From Oreohelix idahoensis (Eukaryota > Mollusca > Gastropoda > Stylommatophora > Oreohelicidae), in the NCBI GenBank assembly GCA_024509875.1, contig JAMPIV010000584.1, positions 1,178,001-1,242,000 of the forward strand: a stretch of 64,000 bases of DNA, given 5' to 3'. The notes below the pieces were generated by a model. The model did no database searches and had not been told where the DNA came from. It was given only the letters and a program-made list of their open reading frames with translations. Below, in pieces: positions 44,565 through 55,064 of the stretch (the stretch's first letter is position 1; every line of letters starts with the position of its first letter). Both the position numbers and the translations under genes were made by a program.

Positions 44565-46094
44565 ATGTCTACATTTGAGCACTTTGTTGAGCAGGGTAAA
44601 TTGCTTGGGAAGACTGGTGATAAGTTAGAAGAATTTGCAACTGCTCGATATGATAAAGCAATGGAAGCTGAACAAAAGAAACTGCATATGGAAGCTGAAC
44701 AAAAGAAACTGCAGATGCAGGTGGATGAAAAAAGATTCCAAATGGAAATGGAAAAACAAAAAAGGGAATCAGAAGCTGAGGAAAGAAAACTCCAGCTAGA
44801 GGCTGAAAATAAAAGACTTGAAAAAGAGGCTGAAAATAAAAGACTTGAAAAAGAGGCTGAAAATAAAAGACTTGAAAAAGAGGCTGAAAATAAAAGACTT
44901 GAAAAAGAGGCTGAAAATAAAAGACTTGAAAAAGAAGCTGAAAGACTTCAAATAGAGGCTCAGGCTGAGGAGAGAAGATTACAGAGAGAATCTGATGAGA
45001 GGAAAGAGAAAGCAAAAATGGAACATGAAGAAAAGGTCTTAGCTTTAGAGTTGGAAAAATTGAAATTGATGAACATGAGTAATGGTAATGATTCAAACAA
45101 GGGTTCATCTTCTGGTAAGGCTAATAATGATACTTTTAAGATTAAGTTGCCAACATTTAGTCCTTCCAGTGATGACATAATGTTCTATCTGGACAGATTT
45201 GAACAAGCATGTACAGCTCATAACATAGACAAAGCAAAATATGTTTATCAGTTATCAGGGATACTGACAGGTAAAGCTCTAAGTATATTAAATATGGTGG
45301 ATGAACCTGACAAGAACAATTATGAGGTTGTCAGGGCCGCTCTGTTAAAGAAATATCAGCTTAACGAAGACGGCTATCGTCTACAATTTAAAAACATGTT
45401 ACCTGAAAATGGAGTTGAATTCTCCGAGTTTATTGCAAGAATACGCATTACTTTTTCACGATGGGTTGAACTATCTAAGACGGAAAAAACTTATGAAGGA
45501 CTTATGGACTTAATACTTAGAGACAAAGTCATGTCGTCTGTCAATGAGTCTTTCCTTGCTTTCCTTCATGAACGTAAACCTAAAACAATAAAAGAAATGG
45601 AAGATTTCTGTTGCCAATACGTAACTGCACACCCACACATAACCATGGGTAACTCTAAGGTGAAAGAAGGTTTACCAGTTGCTTCGGCAGCTCCGTATGG
45701 TCAAAACTTTGCTCGTAGATTCCAACAAAATTTTGATAGAAAGAGCAGCGGTAATTTCTGTCAAAATCATGGAAACCAATTTCATGGTGATTCTTCTTCG
45801 AAGAATTGGAGACAACCTGATAGTGGTCGTTACTATCACCCTAATAATTATAGGCATTTCAAAAGAGGATATGGTAATAGAGGTTATTCCTGCCGAAGAC
45901 CTCAGAACCAAACAAATAGATGTTCGCATCAATGTGAACATGATAGTAATCGTGGAAACTGGAATTCGAACCAGGATAACAATTACAATAGAGACAATAA
46001 TAACTGCAGAGATAATAATAACTCTGATAACTTCAGAGGTAATAATAGTCGGGGTAGATCTCAACACAAAAAAAAAGAGATATCAGCAGGCTAA
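44565..46094 (+). CDS. gag: Element C Gag
   Basis: Met at 44565 is preferred over 44553 because MSTFEHFVEQGKLLGK aligns with the start of the element B Gag. Residues about 25-170 are a coiled coil that includes five exact copies of EAENKRLEK, encoded by five 27-bp repeats at 44799-44933. The capsid part has FYLDRFEQACTAHNIDKAKYV, YRLQFKNMLPENG and FIARIRITFSRWVEL, SCAN-like in layout. A basic Asn/Arg-rich end follows, without a CCHC knuckle. The frame stops at 46094, just after nine A (46068-46076), where element B continues in frame into the protease; one A fewer would keep the frame. So this stop is probably an indel, although slippage at the A run cannot be excluded. Confidence 0.88.
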   Translation: MSTFEHFVEQGKLLGKTGDKLEEFATARYDKAMEAEQKKLHMEAEQKKLQMQVDEKRFQMEMEKQKRESEAEERKLQLEAENKRLEKEAENKRLEKEAENKRLEKEAENKRLEKEAENKRLEKEAERLQIEAQAEERRLQRESDERKEKAKMEHEEKVLALELEKLKLMNMSNGNDSNKGSSSGKANNDTFKIKLPTFSPSSDDIMFYLDRFEQACTAHNIDKAKYVYQLSGILTGKALSILNMVDEPDKNNYEVVRAALLKKYQLNEDGYRLQFKNMLPENGVEFSEFIARIRITFSRWVELSKTEKTYEGLMDLILRDKVMSSVNESFLAFLHERKPKTIKEMEDFCCQYVTAHPHITMGNSKVKEGLPVASAAPYGQNFARRFQQNFDRKSSGNFCQNHGNQFHGDSSSKNWRQPDSGRYYHPNNYRHFKRGYGNRGYSCRRPQNQTNRCSHQCEHDSNRGNWNSNQDNNYNRDNNNCRDNNNSDNFRGNNSRGRSQHKKKEISAG

Positions 46095-49000
46095 TGCTGT
46101 ACAACAGGAAACTGAGGGAGCCTGTAATCATGTTGTTGATAGTAAAAACTTTGACGCTGTCACTGGTTCTGCTTTTGACTTTGAGAGAGCAAACAAATGC
46201 CCCCAATGCAGTACTTTATTCGAACCGGGTACCATAACTACTTTGAGTTGTGGTCACCCACTTCCCGCTCTTCCTGCTGCTGTTGCGCATGACGGGAGGG
46301 GTTCTTTAATTCTACATAAGGGTCTTGTTAATGATACTCCGGTCTCACTACTTTTCGATTCCGGATGCACCACTATTGGTGTTAGACAATCGCTTGTGGA
46401 TCCATCTTGTGCTACAGGAAGGGTTATTAAATGTGTCACATTTGGCGGCACTCTAGAAAAATATCCTACTGCTGTAATTCGCATTGCCACTCCTTTCTTT
46501 ACTGGAGATGTGCATGCTTGTCTCTTACCTAATCCTATTGCGGACCTTATTATTGGTCGTATTCACGGAGTTAGGGAGTGTACCCCACAGCAGATTGCTG
46601 CTTGGGAAGATAATAACATGCAAGCTACAAATGCAGTAGTTACAAGAGCACAAGCTCTACAAACACCCGAAACTTCACTGAATAGTGATAATGAAGTTGA
46701 TAGCCAAGATAGTCACTTAGTAATCACTCGTGACTCTTTCATAAAATTGCAAGAAGAAGATCCTTCTTTAAAAAAATTCTTCGTTCTTGCGAAGAAAGGT
46801 GATCCGAATCAGGATACAAATAGAAAATCTTGGATTGCAATGAGAAACGGCGTACTTGTACGTATGGTACAAGATTCGACTACGTCGGCACATTCGCAAA
46901 TTCTTGTTCCCAAGAGCATGAGAGTGCAAATATTACAACATGCTCATGACTCGCAATGTGCTGGACATATGGGTTTTTCCCGTACGAAGTCGAGAGTCCT
47001 TGCGGCTTTCTTTTGGCCTTTTGTCAATAAGGACATTCGTATTTACTGCCGATCATGCAAGGTATGTCAGGAGGTCAAATCTAGAGGACCACGACATGCT
47101 GCGCCTATCCAGGCTGCTGACATTCCTATTCGGCCGTTCCAGAAAATGGCCATAGATATTATTGGCACATTTTAAGGTCAAGTCGGCCAGAGGACATCAG
47201 TTTATCCTTACATGTGTCGATATGTGCACACGTTGGCCAGAGGCTATTCCTCTTAAGAGCATATCTACTACAGATATCGCAGATGCTCTTTGGTTGATAT
47301 TTTCTCGCTTGGGGTTCCCCAGAGAAATATTGTCAGACCATGGCACTCAACTCATATCTGACACTATGTCACAGGTAATGTCTACCTTACATATTGAACG
47401 ATCTCTCAGTAGTATCTACCATCCTATGTCTAATGGGTTAGTTGAGCGTCTGAATAGAACGCTCAAGACTTTGCTTGGTAAGATAACTGAAGATCATCCT
47501 CAAGATTGGGACAGGGTTTTACCCGCGGCTCTCTTTGCCTATAGAGAAGTCCCTAATGAACACACAGGATTTTCTCCCTTCGAACTTGTCTTTGGCGCGC
47601 GTCCACGCGGCCCTATGTCTTTATTACACGATCTCATCACTGCCGATGATATTAGCGATGAAACTCAATCCTCATATGAGTATGTCATTGCTCTTAGACA
47701 AAAGATCATTGAGGCATGTAAGCTAGCAACTGCTTCATCAGAAATTGCTAAAGAGAAGGCAAGACAGTTTGCTAACAAGAATAGATGTCTACGACAACTT
47801 TGTCCAGGTGACAAAGCATTCGTCCTACTCCCCAGTAGGGAAAATAGACTTCTTATTGCATGGAAAGGTCCGTATGCAATAGTCTCTCGGATTTCCGATG
47901 TTGACTATGTGGTAGATATTGATGGAAAGCATAAAACTTTCCACATAAACATGCTTTCGGAATTTCACGAACGTCCGGACTATTTGCTGCCTATTTTCCA
48001 GGCAACGGATGATGCTCCTGCACCTCACGGTCATTATTCATCCCTGTCTGTCATACAGGATGAGGAAGCTACCTTCTCTGATGTCAACCTTCCCCTTCCA
48101 GTGGTTCCATTACATTCTACGGAATCTTGGAAAAACGTTTCGGTTTCTCCTAATCTTTCTGGTGACGAACATCGACAAGTCTCGTCGATGTTACAAACAT
48201 TTCAGGATGTTCTCACTGACATTCCTGGACACACAGATGTCATAGAACATGACATAATTCTTACCGACAATAATCCAATTAGGGTTAGGCCGTATCCTAT
48301 TCCTATACACTTTCAGTCGCAGGTGGAAAAGGAATTGGATGAAATGATTCAATTAAATATAATTGAACCATCGACTTCACCATATTCTTCTTCCATGGTT
48401 ATTGTCCGGAAGAAGGATAAGAACATACGAATTTGTGTTGATTATCGCAAATTGAATCAGGTCACAAAGTTCGATGCTGAACCGATGCCTTTGTTAGAAG
48501 ATCTACTGATTAGACTTTCTAATTCTAGATTCTTCACTAAACTTGACTTGTCTAAAGGTTATTGGCAAGTGCCTTTAGCAGAGCATGCCAAACCTCTTAC
48601 TGCTTTTTCTACACCTAGGGGTCTATTTCAATGGAATGTTATGCCTTTTGGTCTCATGAACGCCCCTGCCACTTTCGTTCGCATGATGCGTCGAATTCTG
48701 TCACATCGTTCGGATGTCATCGCATACTTAGATGACATCTGTCTCTTCAGTGATACCTGGGAAGATCACTATTTAGGGTTATATGACTTACTGTCCACTC
48801 TACGTGAGAATAATTTGACAGCGAAACCTTCTAAAGCTTTTGTTGGTTTTGGTGAAATCTCTTTCCTGGGTCATCGTGTTGGTCATGGTCTCTTGAAGAC
48901 AGAAGACCACAATACTTCAAAATACTGAACATCTCTGTTCCTAAAACGAAGAAACAAGTTAGGAGTCTCTTAGGTTTAATTCAATTTTATGGGAGATTTA

Positions 49001-49539
49001 TTCCAAATTTATCTTCGATCATGGCACCTCTCTCAACATTGTTGAAGAAAGGTTCGCCTAATCTGGTCCGTTGGTCTGGAGAATGCCAATCTTCACTAGA
49101 CCAAATCAAGAATATATTTTCTTCTCCTCCCATCCTAAGATTACCTACTCTTGATAGGACTTTTGTTCTTCGGAGTGATGCTTCATCCACTGGGATTGGA
49201 GCAGCACTGATGCAAGAATATGCAAATACTCTGCATCCTGTTATGTACATTTCTAGAAAACTAAATGCGGCAGAGAGGAACTACTCGGTTTTAGACCGTG
49301 AGTTGTTAGCGATGGTTTGGTCAATTCTAAAGCTACAAAGATTCCTCCTGGGCGCACATTTCATTCTAGAGACTGATCAGAAAGCTCTTACAGCTATTCA
49401 GACTAAGAATTTGAAGAGTTCGAGATCCACTCGATATGCTATAGCTCTTCAACCTTTTCACTTCACGGTACGAGCTATCCGTGGTGCGGATAATGTGATG
49501 GCTGACATTTTGTCTAGATGCCCACATGACTCTAACTAA
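46077..49539 (+). pseudogene. pol: Element C protease, integrase, RT, RNase H (three frames)
   Basis: Segment one (46077-47175): C-x2-C-x13-C-x-H motif (CPQC...CGH), protease active site LLFDSG, then the integrase zinc domain (HAHDSQCAGHMG ... YCRSCKVCQEVK), ending at a TAA after a T4 run (47170-47173). Segment two (about 47162-48928): integrase core with CVDMCTRWPEA, LSDHG and NGLVERLNRTL, a GPY/F-type module (WKGPYAIVSRISDVDY), RT with KLDLSKGYWQ and YLDD, ending at a TGA after an A4 run (48919-48922) where element B has an extra base. Segment three (48929-49539): connection and RNase H (RSDAS, DRELLAMVW, ETDQKAL, MADILSR). All catalytic residues survive. Only the frame is broken, in keeping with the near-identical LTRs. 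Integrase precedes RT, as in B. Confidence 0.92.
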
Positions 49540-50306
49540 TACTTCTGTCCTATATTCCTATATATTACAGAGTCATAACACACCTATATTACTACAATAG
49601 ATTAGCACATCTGTACTCACTTTATATGTACACACTATCGTGCTTTGTTGTCATCTTCTTCTGTTCGTTTTTACGATGATAGAGGAGGACTGAGTAGTTA
49701 ATATAAGGGCCGTTAGTTTACTAAACAGCCACAATTATTAATAATGTATTGTACCTTATGAAGCATATTAGTTATTAATTAGCATTATATTGCTTGTACT
49801 TTCTCAGAATGTCATTGTTGAGCTGAGGACTTACCTTACTAGTATCAAGCATGACGAGTTCTAGATTGTGTACTTACCCTCGGAATACCAGAGCATATGT
49901 CCTGGATCGTCATGTAGTTTAACTTTACTATGTACTTATGTCATTACATGTCAAAGAATGTACTATTTAAATTTTCCTATCAGATTTGTACATCCATTTT
50001 TAAAGACAATATTAGAGTATGCTGTTTAATGATGATTATGGTAACTTGCATACGTATATTGTGTTTACATGCTAACGTGATGTGTGTTGGTGACACCTCC
50101 CCGATGTGAATATTTTTTGAGACATATTTATTTTTCTGTTGAGGTATATCCTCACCAGACACTCTATATTTAGCCTCATGTTAGGCAATTTAATTAATTA
50201 TCAGCGCATAATTCGTGCGTTTTGAGCCGCTTATCGCATGCTCTTTGATATTTAAAAAAAAAAATATGTTCCACATTTTTTTTTTTATCGGGAGGAGGTG
50301 GTGATA
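49540..50306 (+). other. 3' non-coding region and polypurine tract of element C
   Basis: AT-rich with no env-like ORF. GGGAGGAGGTGGTG at about 50290-50303 lies directly before the 3' LTR and is a good polypurine tract. Confidence 0.8.
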
Positions 50307-51386
50307 TGTTGCGTGATAAATTCTCGCAACATCATTTTATTACAATATCTATTTTATAACGCAAGGGCAACAACTGCTTGAAATTTATAGTTACTTTTCT
50401 CGGTAAGCATTTGTCTTCTCGCGTTGGTATCGAATGCAGTTAAGTTTGAGCTGTTGTCATTTTGCGCTGGACTGCGCATGACTTGTCTTGCTTTTTGGTC
50501 GATCGGTTTCCGCCCACCACTAGTGGAGTGAGCGATTTGGAATGGCGAAAGAGATGCCTCGTTGAAGAGGGGATCTCCGCTATTTTTTGTTCTGTCAGGG
50601 ATGTGTAGTCCTCTTAATGGATATTTCGTTTATTCGAGATAATACCTCTAGTGTTTCCCACATGTCGGGAGGCGTGATATTTCTGTGTATTTCATGAAAG
50701 CAAGGTAAATTAACATTTTCATTAACTCTATCGATTTTTGGTCGTGAACGATTTCTGGCTCATAGCCTGTCTTCGAAAGTCGTCGTCACGAGATGTTTTC
50801 CTAGCTCACATGTCACTGTATTGTGCTGCATCGGTTGATGCAGGTCCCAAGGACTATTACTTGCTACTTGATTACCTGAACTAGGTTTGAAAAACCTTTG
50901 TTATCTAGAGGATATTTTTGAGGACATTATTTATACTTCGGCAGACGTGTCTGTCTTGCTGAAGTCAGACTAAGGAGAGTGAACTGATCTCATACATCTG
51001 GTTATCCCCTGGCTGTTATAGAAAAGGATGGAGTTTTCCACCTGACTACATTTACAGCACTATGAAATATAACATGCATCTGACTCATCATTGTAATGCT
51101 GTCTACCGTCTATTGCTGTATTGAATGTTGCTGTGATAATGACTGTTTGATGTGTCTACATATTCGCGTAACCATTTTGTCACTGTGGCGTCCACAATAA
51201 ATAATGAAGAAAAACGTCAACGGCTGTTACAAGAATCATTGACTTTACATGTCGTGAGTTTACTGACGTCCTATATGGATTGCCCTGTTATTGTGTATGA
51301 ACATTGTTTGACTGTACATCATCTACACACTACACACAAAACCAGACATGCGGATACCATTCATCACCATATGGCATCACGCATCA
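50307..51386 (+). repeat. 3' LTR of element C
   Basis: 1080 bp, practically identical to 42041-43120. Followed by the target duplication GTTGG. Confidence 0.95.
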
Positions 51387-51391
51387 GTTGG

Positions 51392-52525
51392 GTTTAGGCC
51401 CCAATCTATCAGCAAGGTTATCCGATGGTATGGAATAAGAAAGAAGGGGTCGTCCTTCGTCAAAATTCCGGGGTCCCGAGTCATTGGGCCCCGAAGAAAA
51501 GAAAGACACAGAATGATAAGAAAAAGAATTACAAGAGACCGCTAACAGATTTTCGGCGCCTCTCTCGTCTACTCCCACACTAGGTATACATCTCGAGTCC
51601 AGTCTCCGACAAGTGCCATCCCATGGTTTGTGTAATCCTCCGACGTTACCACCACCAGATTTGGCTGGGGTAATAGGAGCGTCCAAACTCCTCGGTTGTA
51701 AATTGCTGCTTTCGAGTAATTTGGTGTCCTCAGATATACTAAAATGCCGACGGGAGAGTTCTACTGTCTCTCTGGTCGCACTCGGGGGTCTCACTGGGTG
51801 GCGCCTGACCTCAGCGGCTTCTACCTCAGATAAAAGGTAGGGTGTATCTGCTTGCTCTCTCTCTCTCTCTTCTCCCACCCCTTCATGAGGCTTGTATCCG
51901 GGAAAAGAGAGGTTGGGGTCGTCGGCCTCAGCTCCTTTCATAGGCGTAAGGTCGCTCAGTCCACTGTCTTCTGCCTTAAGAAGAAAGTGCTGGTCGGGTG
52001 GGGTCCCAGGGCTTTTCATAGTCGTAAGGTTGCTGAGTCCACTGTCTTCTGCCATGTGCTGGTCGGGTGGGGTCCCACTTTCATCAACATTGCCCTCACT
52101 TGAGGGAGTCAATGTCATCGGTTGCCTAGTTCCAGATAACAATGGAGGTACTTCCAGTGTCATGGGCGTCGCCACTGCCTTGTTATCTGGCTGAACAGGG
52201 CTAACAGAGAAATACGCCTCTGCATACGGAATGTCACTGTCCTTCTGGGTCTCTAACCCAGCAATCAGCAGGCAGTCTTTCTGGTGCTCCAACCCAGCTC
52301 TCTGCAGGCTATTTTTCTGAGAGGTCTCAGCACCGTGAATTAGAGGCTCTCCCCTTTCATTCCTTGGGCCTGTTTTGGGGCCGCCTGCATCAGAAAAGAT
52401 AGGCACTTGAGGTGTGCCCAGAACCAAATAAGGGCTTCCCAGAATAAAATCAAAGGCTGGCCGATTCATAACGGCGGCCTGGATTGTGCCACATACAAAT
52501 TTGATCTTCACTTCAATATGTGCTA
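51392..52525 (-). pseudogene. Element D: end of protease and long post-protease extension
   Basis: Minus-strand frame, open throughout. It begins with IAHIEVKIKFVCG and DFILGSPYLVLGTP, the C-terminal flap and ILG-like part of the aspartic protease (compare element A, ILGCKYVFLGNP). It then runs for about 350 codons of Pro/Ser/Glu-rich, apparently disordered sequence with an internal duplication: SGTPPDQH...EDSGLS(N/D)LT.MK occurs twice, encoded by 51937-52007 and 52015-52076. The frame continues beyond element C at 42040-41766. In element A, integrase would begin within about 60 codons of the protease; none is seen here. I do not recognise the extension. Since it stays open over about 470 codons in total, it may have been functional in the source element. 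Confidence 0.7.
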
Positions 52526-52534
52526 TGGGAAGAC

Positions 52535-52722
52535 TCTTCTTCTTCTTTAATCCATAACCACCAACAGTCAAAGCAGTCAGTGGCCATCACTCTTGGTGGC
52601 GTCTTGTAGGGCAGCAAAAATTGATTCCACTTTTCTCGGTCGGTGGCAATCCTTCGTACAGTGCCCCAACTCTGGTTCATTCTATGCATCTCGGCTTCCA
52701 CAGTTCTCCGCCAAGTTGTTTT
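52535..52722 (-). mobile_element. Short LINE 3' fragment inserted in the element D protease
   Basis: 188 bp, minus strand. It encodes TTWRRTVEAEMHRMNQSWGTVRR as in the fragment at 2-484 and ends in an AAGAAG tail. TGGGAAGAC at 52526-52534 and 52723-52731 is its 9-bp target duplication. Removing it joins RGVFP to IAHIEVK in one frame. Confidence 0.85.
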
Positions 52723-52731
52723 TGGGAAGAC

Positions 52732-52880
52732 GCCACGGGTTATCTCCCCACGAAACACAGCCAATGTCGACTTTTCCCGTGGTCATCTGCCTTGGCTTCC
52801 TAAATGTCTAGCCACGATACTAGGGAAACTAAGACCTGTGTCAAATAAGCATTCATATTAAGACCCATTAACTTCAGCTG
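52732..52880 (-). pseudogene. Element D protease, active-site half
   Basis: Minus-strand translation in the frame shifted from the CCHC region gives CLFDTGLSFPSIVARHL, the DTG site of a retroviral-type aspartic protease, matching element A's CLFDTGLDFDSVVSSHL. The frame reaches a TGA shortly after. Further left, MAVFRGEITRGVFP leads into the LINE fragment. Confidence 0.7.
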
Positions 52881-54077
52881 GCCCACTGTTAGTGAACAGC
52901 GCCTCTGAAACGATAGGTTCCCAAGTGTTCCTTTTTTCACGCGCATTGGCCTCAAACAAGCCACATGCTGAGCGGAATGTTTACTAGGGCATCTGAACGA
53001 CCAATGGGACGTAACTCTACAAAATCGACACCATCTATCATTCTCCCCCCTGTTCCTAGAGAGGTCATGTGGGGTCACTCCTGAGGTTTGTTATGATAGG
53101 GAGGTCTAGGTCGGGGGATGGAGATCATTTCGGGACGACCCTGGTTGCTGTTTAGAAGAAGAATTAGAAGAAGAAGCGTTTTCTGGGGATGGCATATCAG
53201 AGGTCTTACGTTTGAGGCTCTGGATTTCAGCTAGCGCATTCTGAAATCTTTCAGCCAGAATAATGATCTATTCCAGCTGTTGAGCGCCGTGCTTTGCCAG
53301 GAACCTTCGCATATCAGGTGCCATGGTGGCTTTCAATTGTTCCACCATACAAAGTTCTTGCAACCGCTCGTAGGTTTTCGCAACGCTAACCAATTCTCGC
53401 CATTTGGCGAGGCAACTCTCCAACCCGGCGGCAAATTGCGAAAATCACTCGCCCTTTTCCGGTCGACTTTCCCAATACAACTGTTGAAATTTCCGAGGAG
53501 TCCATTGGAACCTCTGTAGCAAGGCATTCCTGAGTATTTCAACGTTATTTTGGTCTTCAGACAAGTTTGCTATAGACATCATAAGCTGGTCCTTTTAATG
53601 ACTGTGACAACTTCAGGGACCACTTACTTACATCCAACCCATGTGCTGTCGCCATCCTCTCGAATTTCTCCAAAAAAAAAATATTTTCTCATTCCCGCTA
53701 GGGAACGATTCAAAAGGGAAGTTCATGGCTACCAGATGAGTGACAGAGCTTCCTGAGTGGTCTGCAGCCACTGAACTAGGAGAGTCCCCGTTAGCCGAGC
53801 TAGTGTCTGAGGTCCTGCTCTGTAGTTCCAGAGACCGCATGGCCAGTTCGTGTTGCCTCTCGGCTGCCCTCGTTCTTTCATCCATCTCTACCATGCGCAA
53901 TTCTAACTTCATCTCAATCCGCTTCTTGTCTAAATCAGCCAGCATTTCTTTTTCCTTTTCTTTTTCTTCCCTCTTTGTGTGTTTGCCCATCTCACTCACT
54001 ACATACGCTGGGGCCTCTGCACCTTCCATCCCCATCTCCTTCATCAAGCTCGAACGCAGCTTGGCTATCTGGGCCAT
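52880..54077 (-). pseudogene. gag: Element D Gag
   Basis: Start ATG at 54075-54077. An Glu/Lys/Arg-rich coiled coil spans about residues 30-90. The capsid region is readable but in changing frames: after a T-rich run (plus strand A9 near 53673) the frame is lost, and KWSLKLSQSLKGPAYDVYSKL, LLQRFQWTPRKF and MAPDMRRFLAKHGAQQLE follow with shifts and stops to about 53280. A CCHC knuckle (WCRFCRVTSHWSFRC, C-x2-C-x4-H-x4-C) is at about 53000-53040. The layout equals element A Gag, so A and D are one lineage. At least two frameshifts and two stops. Confidence 0.8.
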
Positions 54078-54669
54078 TATACCTAGTATCTCGGTAAGTG
54101 CACTAGTACAACAAATTTACTAATTACTTACAGCTACCGATAACTCAAGGAAAACACTTCCCACTTACCAACCCGCAAAAATCTACTCTCAGTAATCGAG
54201 AATACTAGGTGCTTATAACGCCCCTAAAAAAATTAGTATACTGAGAAAAATCTAGGCCCTACTAACCACTGTGTCGCGTATAGTAAGTGAACACTCAAAA
54301 AATGTAATAGAACCTAGTCTAGGTGACCAATTACCATCTTACAAGCAGTTACTGTCTAGTAATTTGATAATTATGTAGCTTCTACCTGTTACAGATTAAA
54401 TTACTGCCTGAAATTGCCTTCCTGGAAAAAAGTTTAAAATATTAGCAGTCACCGAACTTTTCTCTCACCAAGAGCTTTACATCAACAGCTGAATCTGTTT
54501 ATACCTCTAATACTAGCTGTGGAAACAAAACTATGCGGATCAGACTTATAGGTCGTTAGTCTAGGGCATTTAGAAAACAAGATCTATTCTCATAAAAACC
54601 ACTCAGCTAGAAACAAGGTTGAATCTTGTGCAAGAACCCAGAATGTATCCCCGTGGCGAGGCACCCAAG
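54078..54669 (-). other. 5' leader of element D with candidate primer-binding site
   Basis: No ORF supported. Next to the 5' LTR the minus strand reads CTTGGGTGCCTCGCCACGGG. TGGGTGCCTCGCC could be the primer-binding site. The tRNA is not identified. Confidence 0.5.
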
Positions 54670-55064
54670 TGTCACGAGTGGTTTTCAGAGTCTGTCTAAG
54701 ACAAAATAGTCTGAGTGACGTCTGAGACAAGACAAAAGTCTGAGTGAGAACTGAGAAGATAGATGAGAAATGGTGTTGAATGTGGATGGGTGAAATATAG
54801 CTACAGGAGTGAAACATCAGATAATGACTCTCCCCACCTGCCACTCAATGACTATGTTTCTAAGCTTCTTTCAGTACGCCTCACTTTTCGCTGCTAAGAG
54901 TAGGGTAAAGTGCACGTTAGTGACTCCACAAACAATCAAGTACAAGTACAGATAGTAAAGTAGTCTGATCCGCCGATTGATTGTCTAATTTATTAAGGGA
55001 AAAAAACTGGCAAAACAAGAAAATATCAAATCGCAAAAATCAAAATTTATAACCCATCGTCACA
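54670..55064 (-). repeat. 5' LTR of element D, internally deleted
   Basis: 395 bp against 2850 bp on the other side. The junction lies at about 55041, in a short CAAA microhomology. Ends and target duplication (ACTG) are intact. Confidence 0.8.

Larger units (their letters stand above)
42041..51386 (+). mobile_element. Ty3/gypsy LTR element C, Gmr1-like, young but frameshifted
   Basis: LTRs 42041-43120 and 50307-51386 are each 1080 bp, begin TGTTGCGTGA, end CACGCATCA, and differ at one base that I can see (42549 G, 50815 A). The 5-bp target duplication GTTGG is at 42036-42040 and 51387-51391. Order is gag, protease, integrase, RT, RNase H on the plus strand. It is inserted in the post-protease ORF of element D. 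Three one-base frameshifts in homopolymers interrupt the coding region. Confidence 0.95.
38803..55064 (-). mobile_element. Non-autonomous Ty3/gypsy element D (gag-protease only), interrupted by element C and a LINE fragment
   Basis: LTR ends are TGTCACGAGTGG and CCCATCGTCACA. The left LTR is 38803-41652 and the right LTR 54670-55064, flanked by ACTG at 38799-38802 and 55065-55068. The internal genes run right to left: gag (54077 leftwards), CCHC knuckle, DTG protease, then a long open frame with no integrase or RT before the polypurine tract. Without element C and the LINE piece, the internal part is only about 3.5 kb. Gag and protease are of the same lineage as element A, so an A-like autonomous element could have mobilised it. 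Gag has frameshifts, so this copy is old. Confidence 0.85.
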
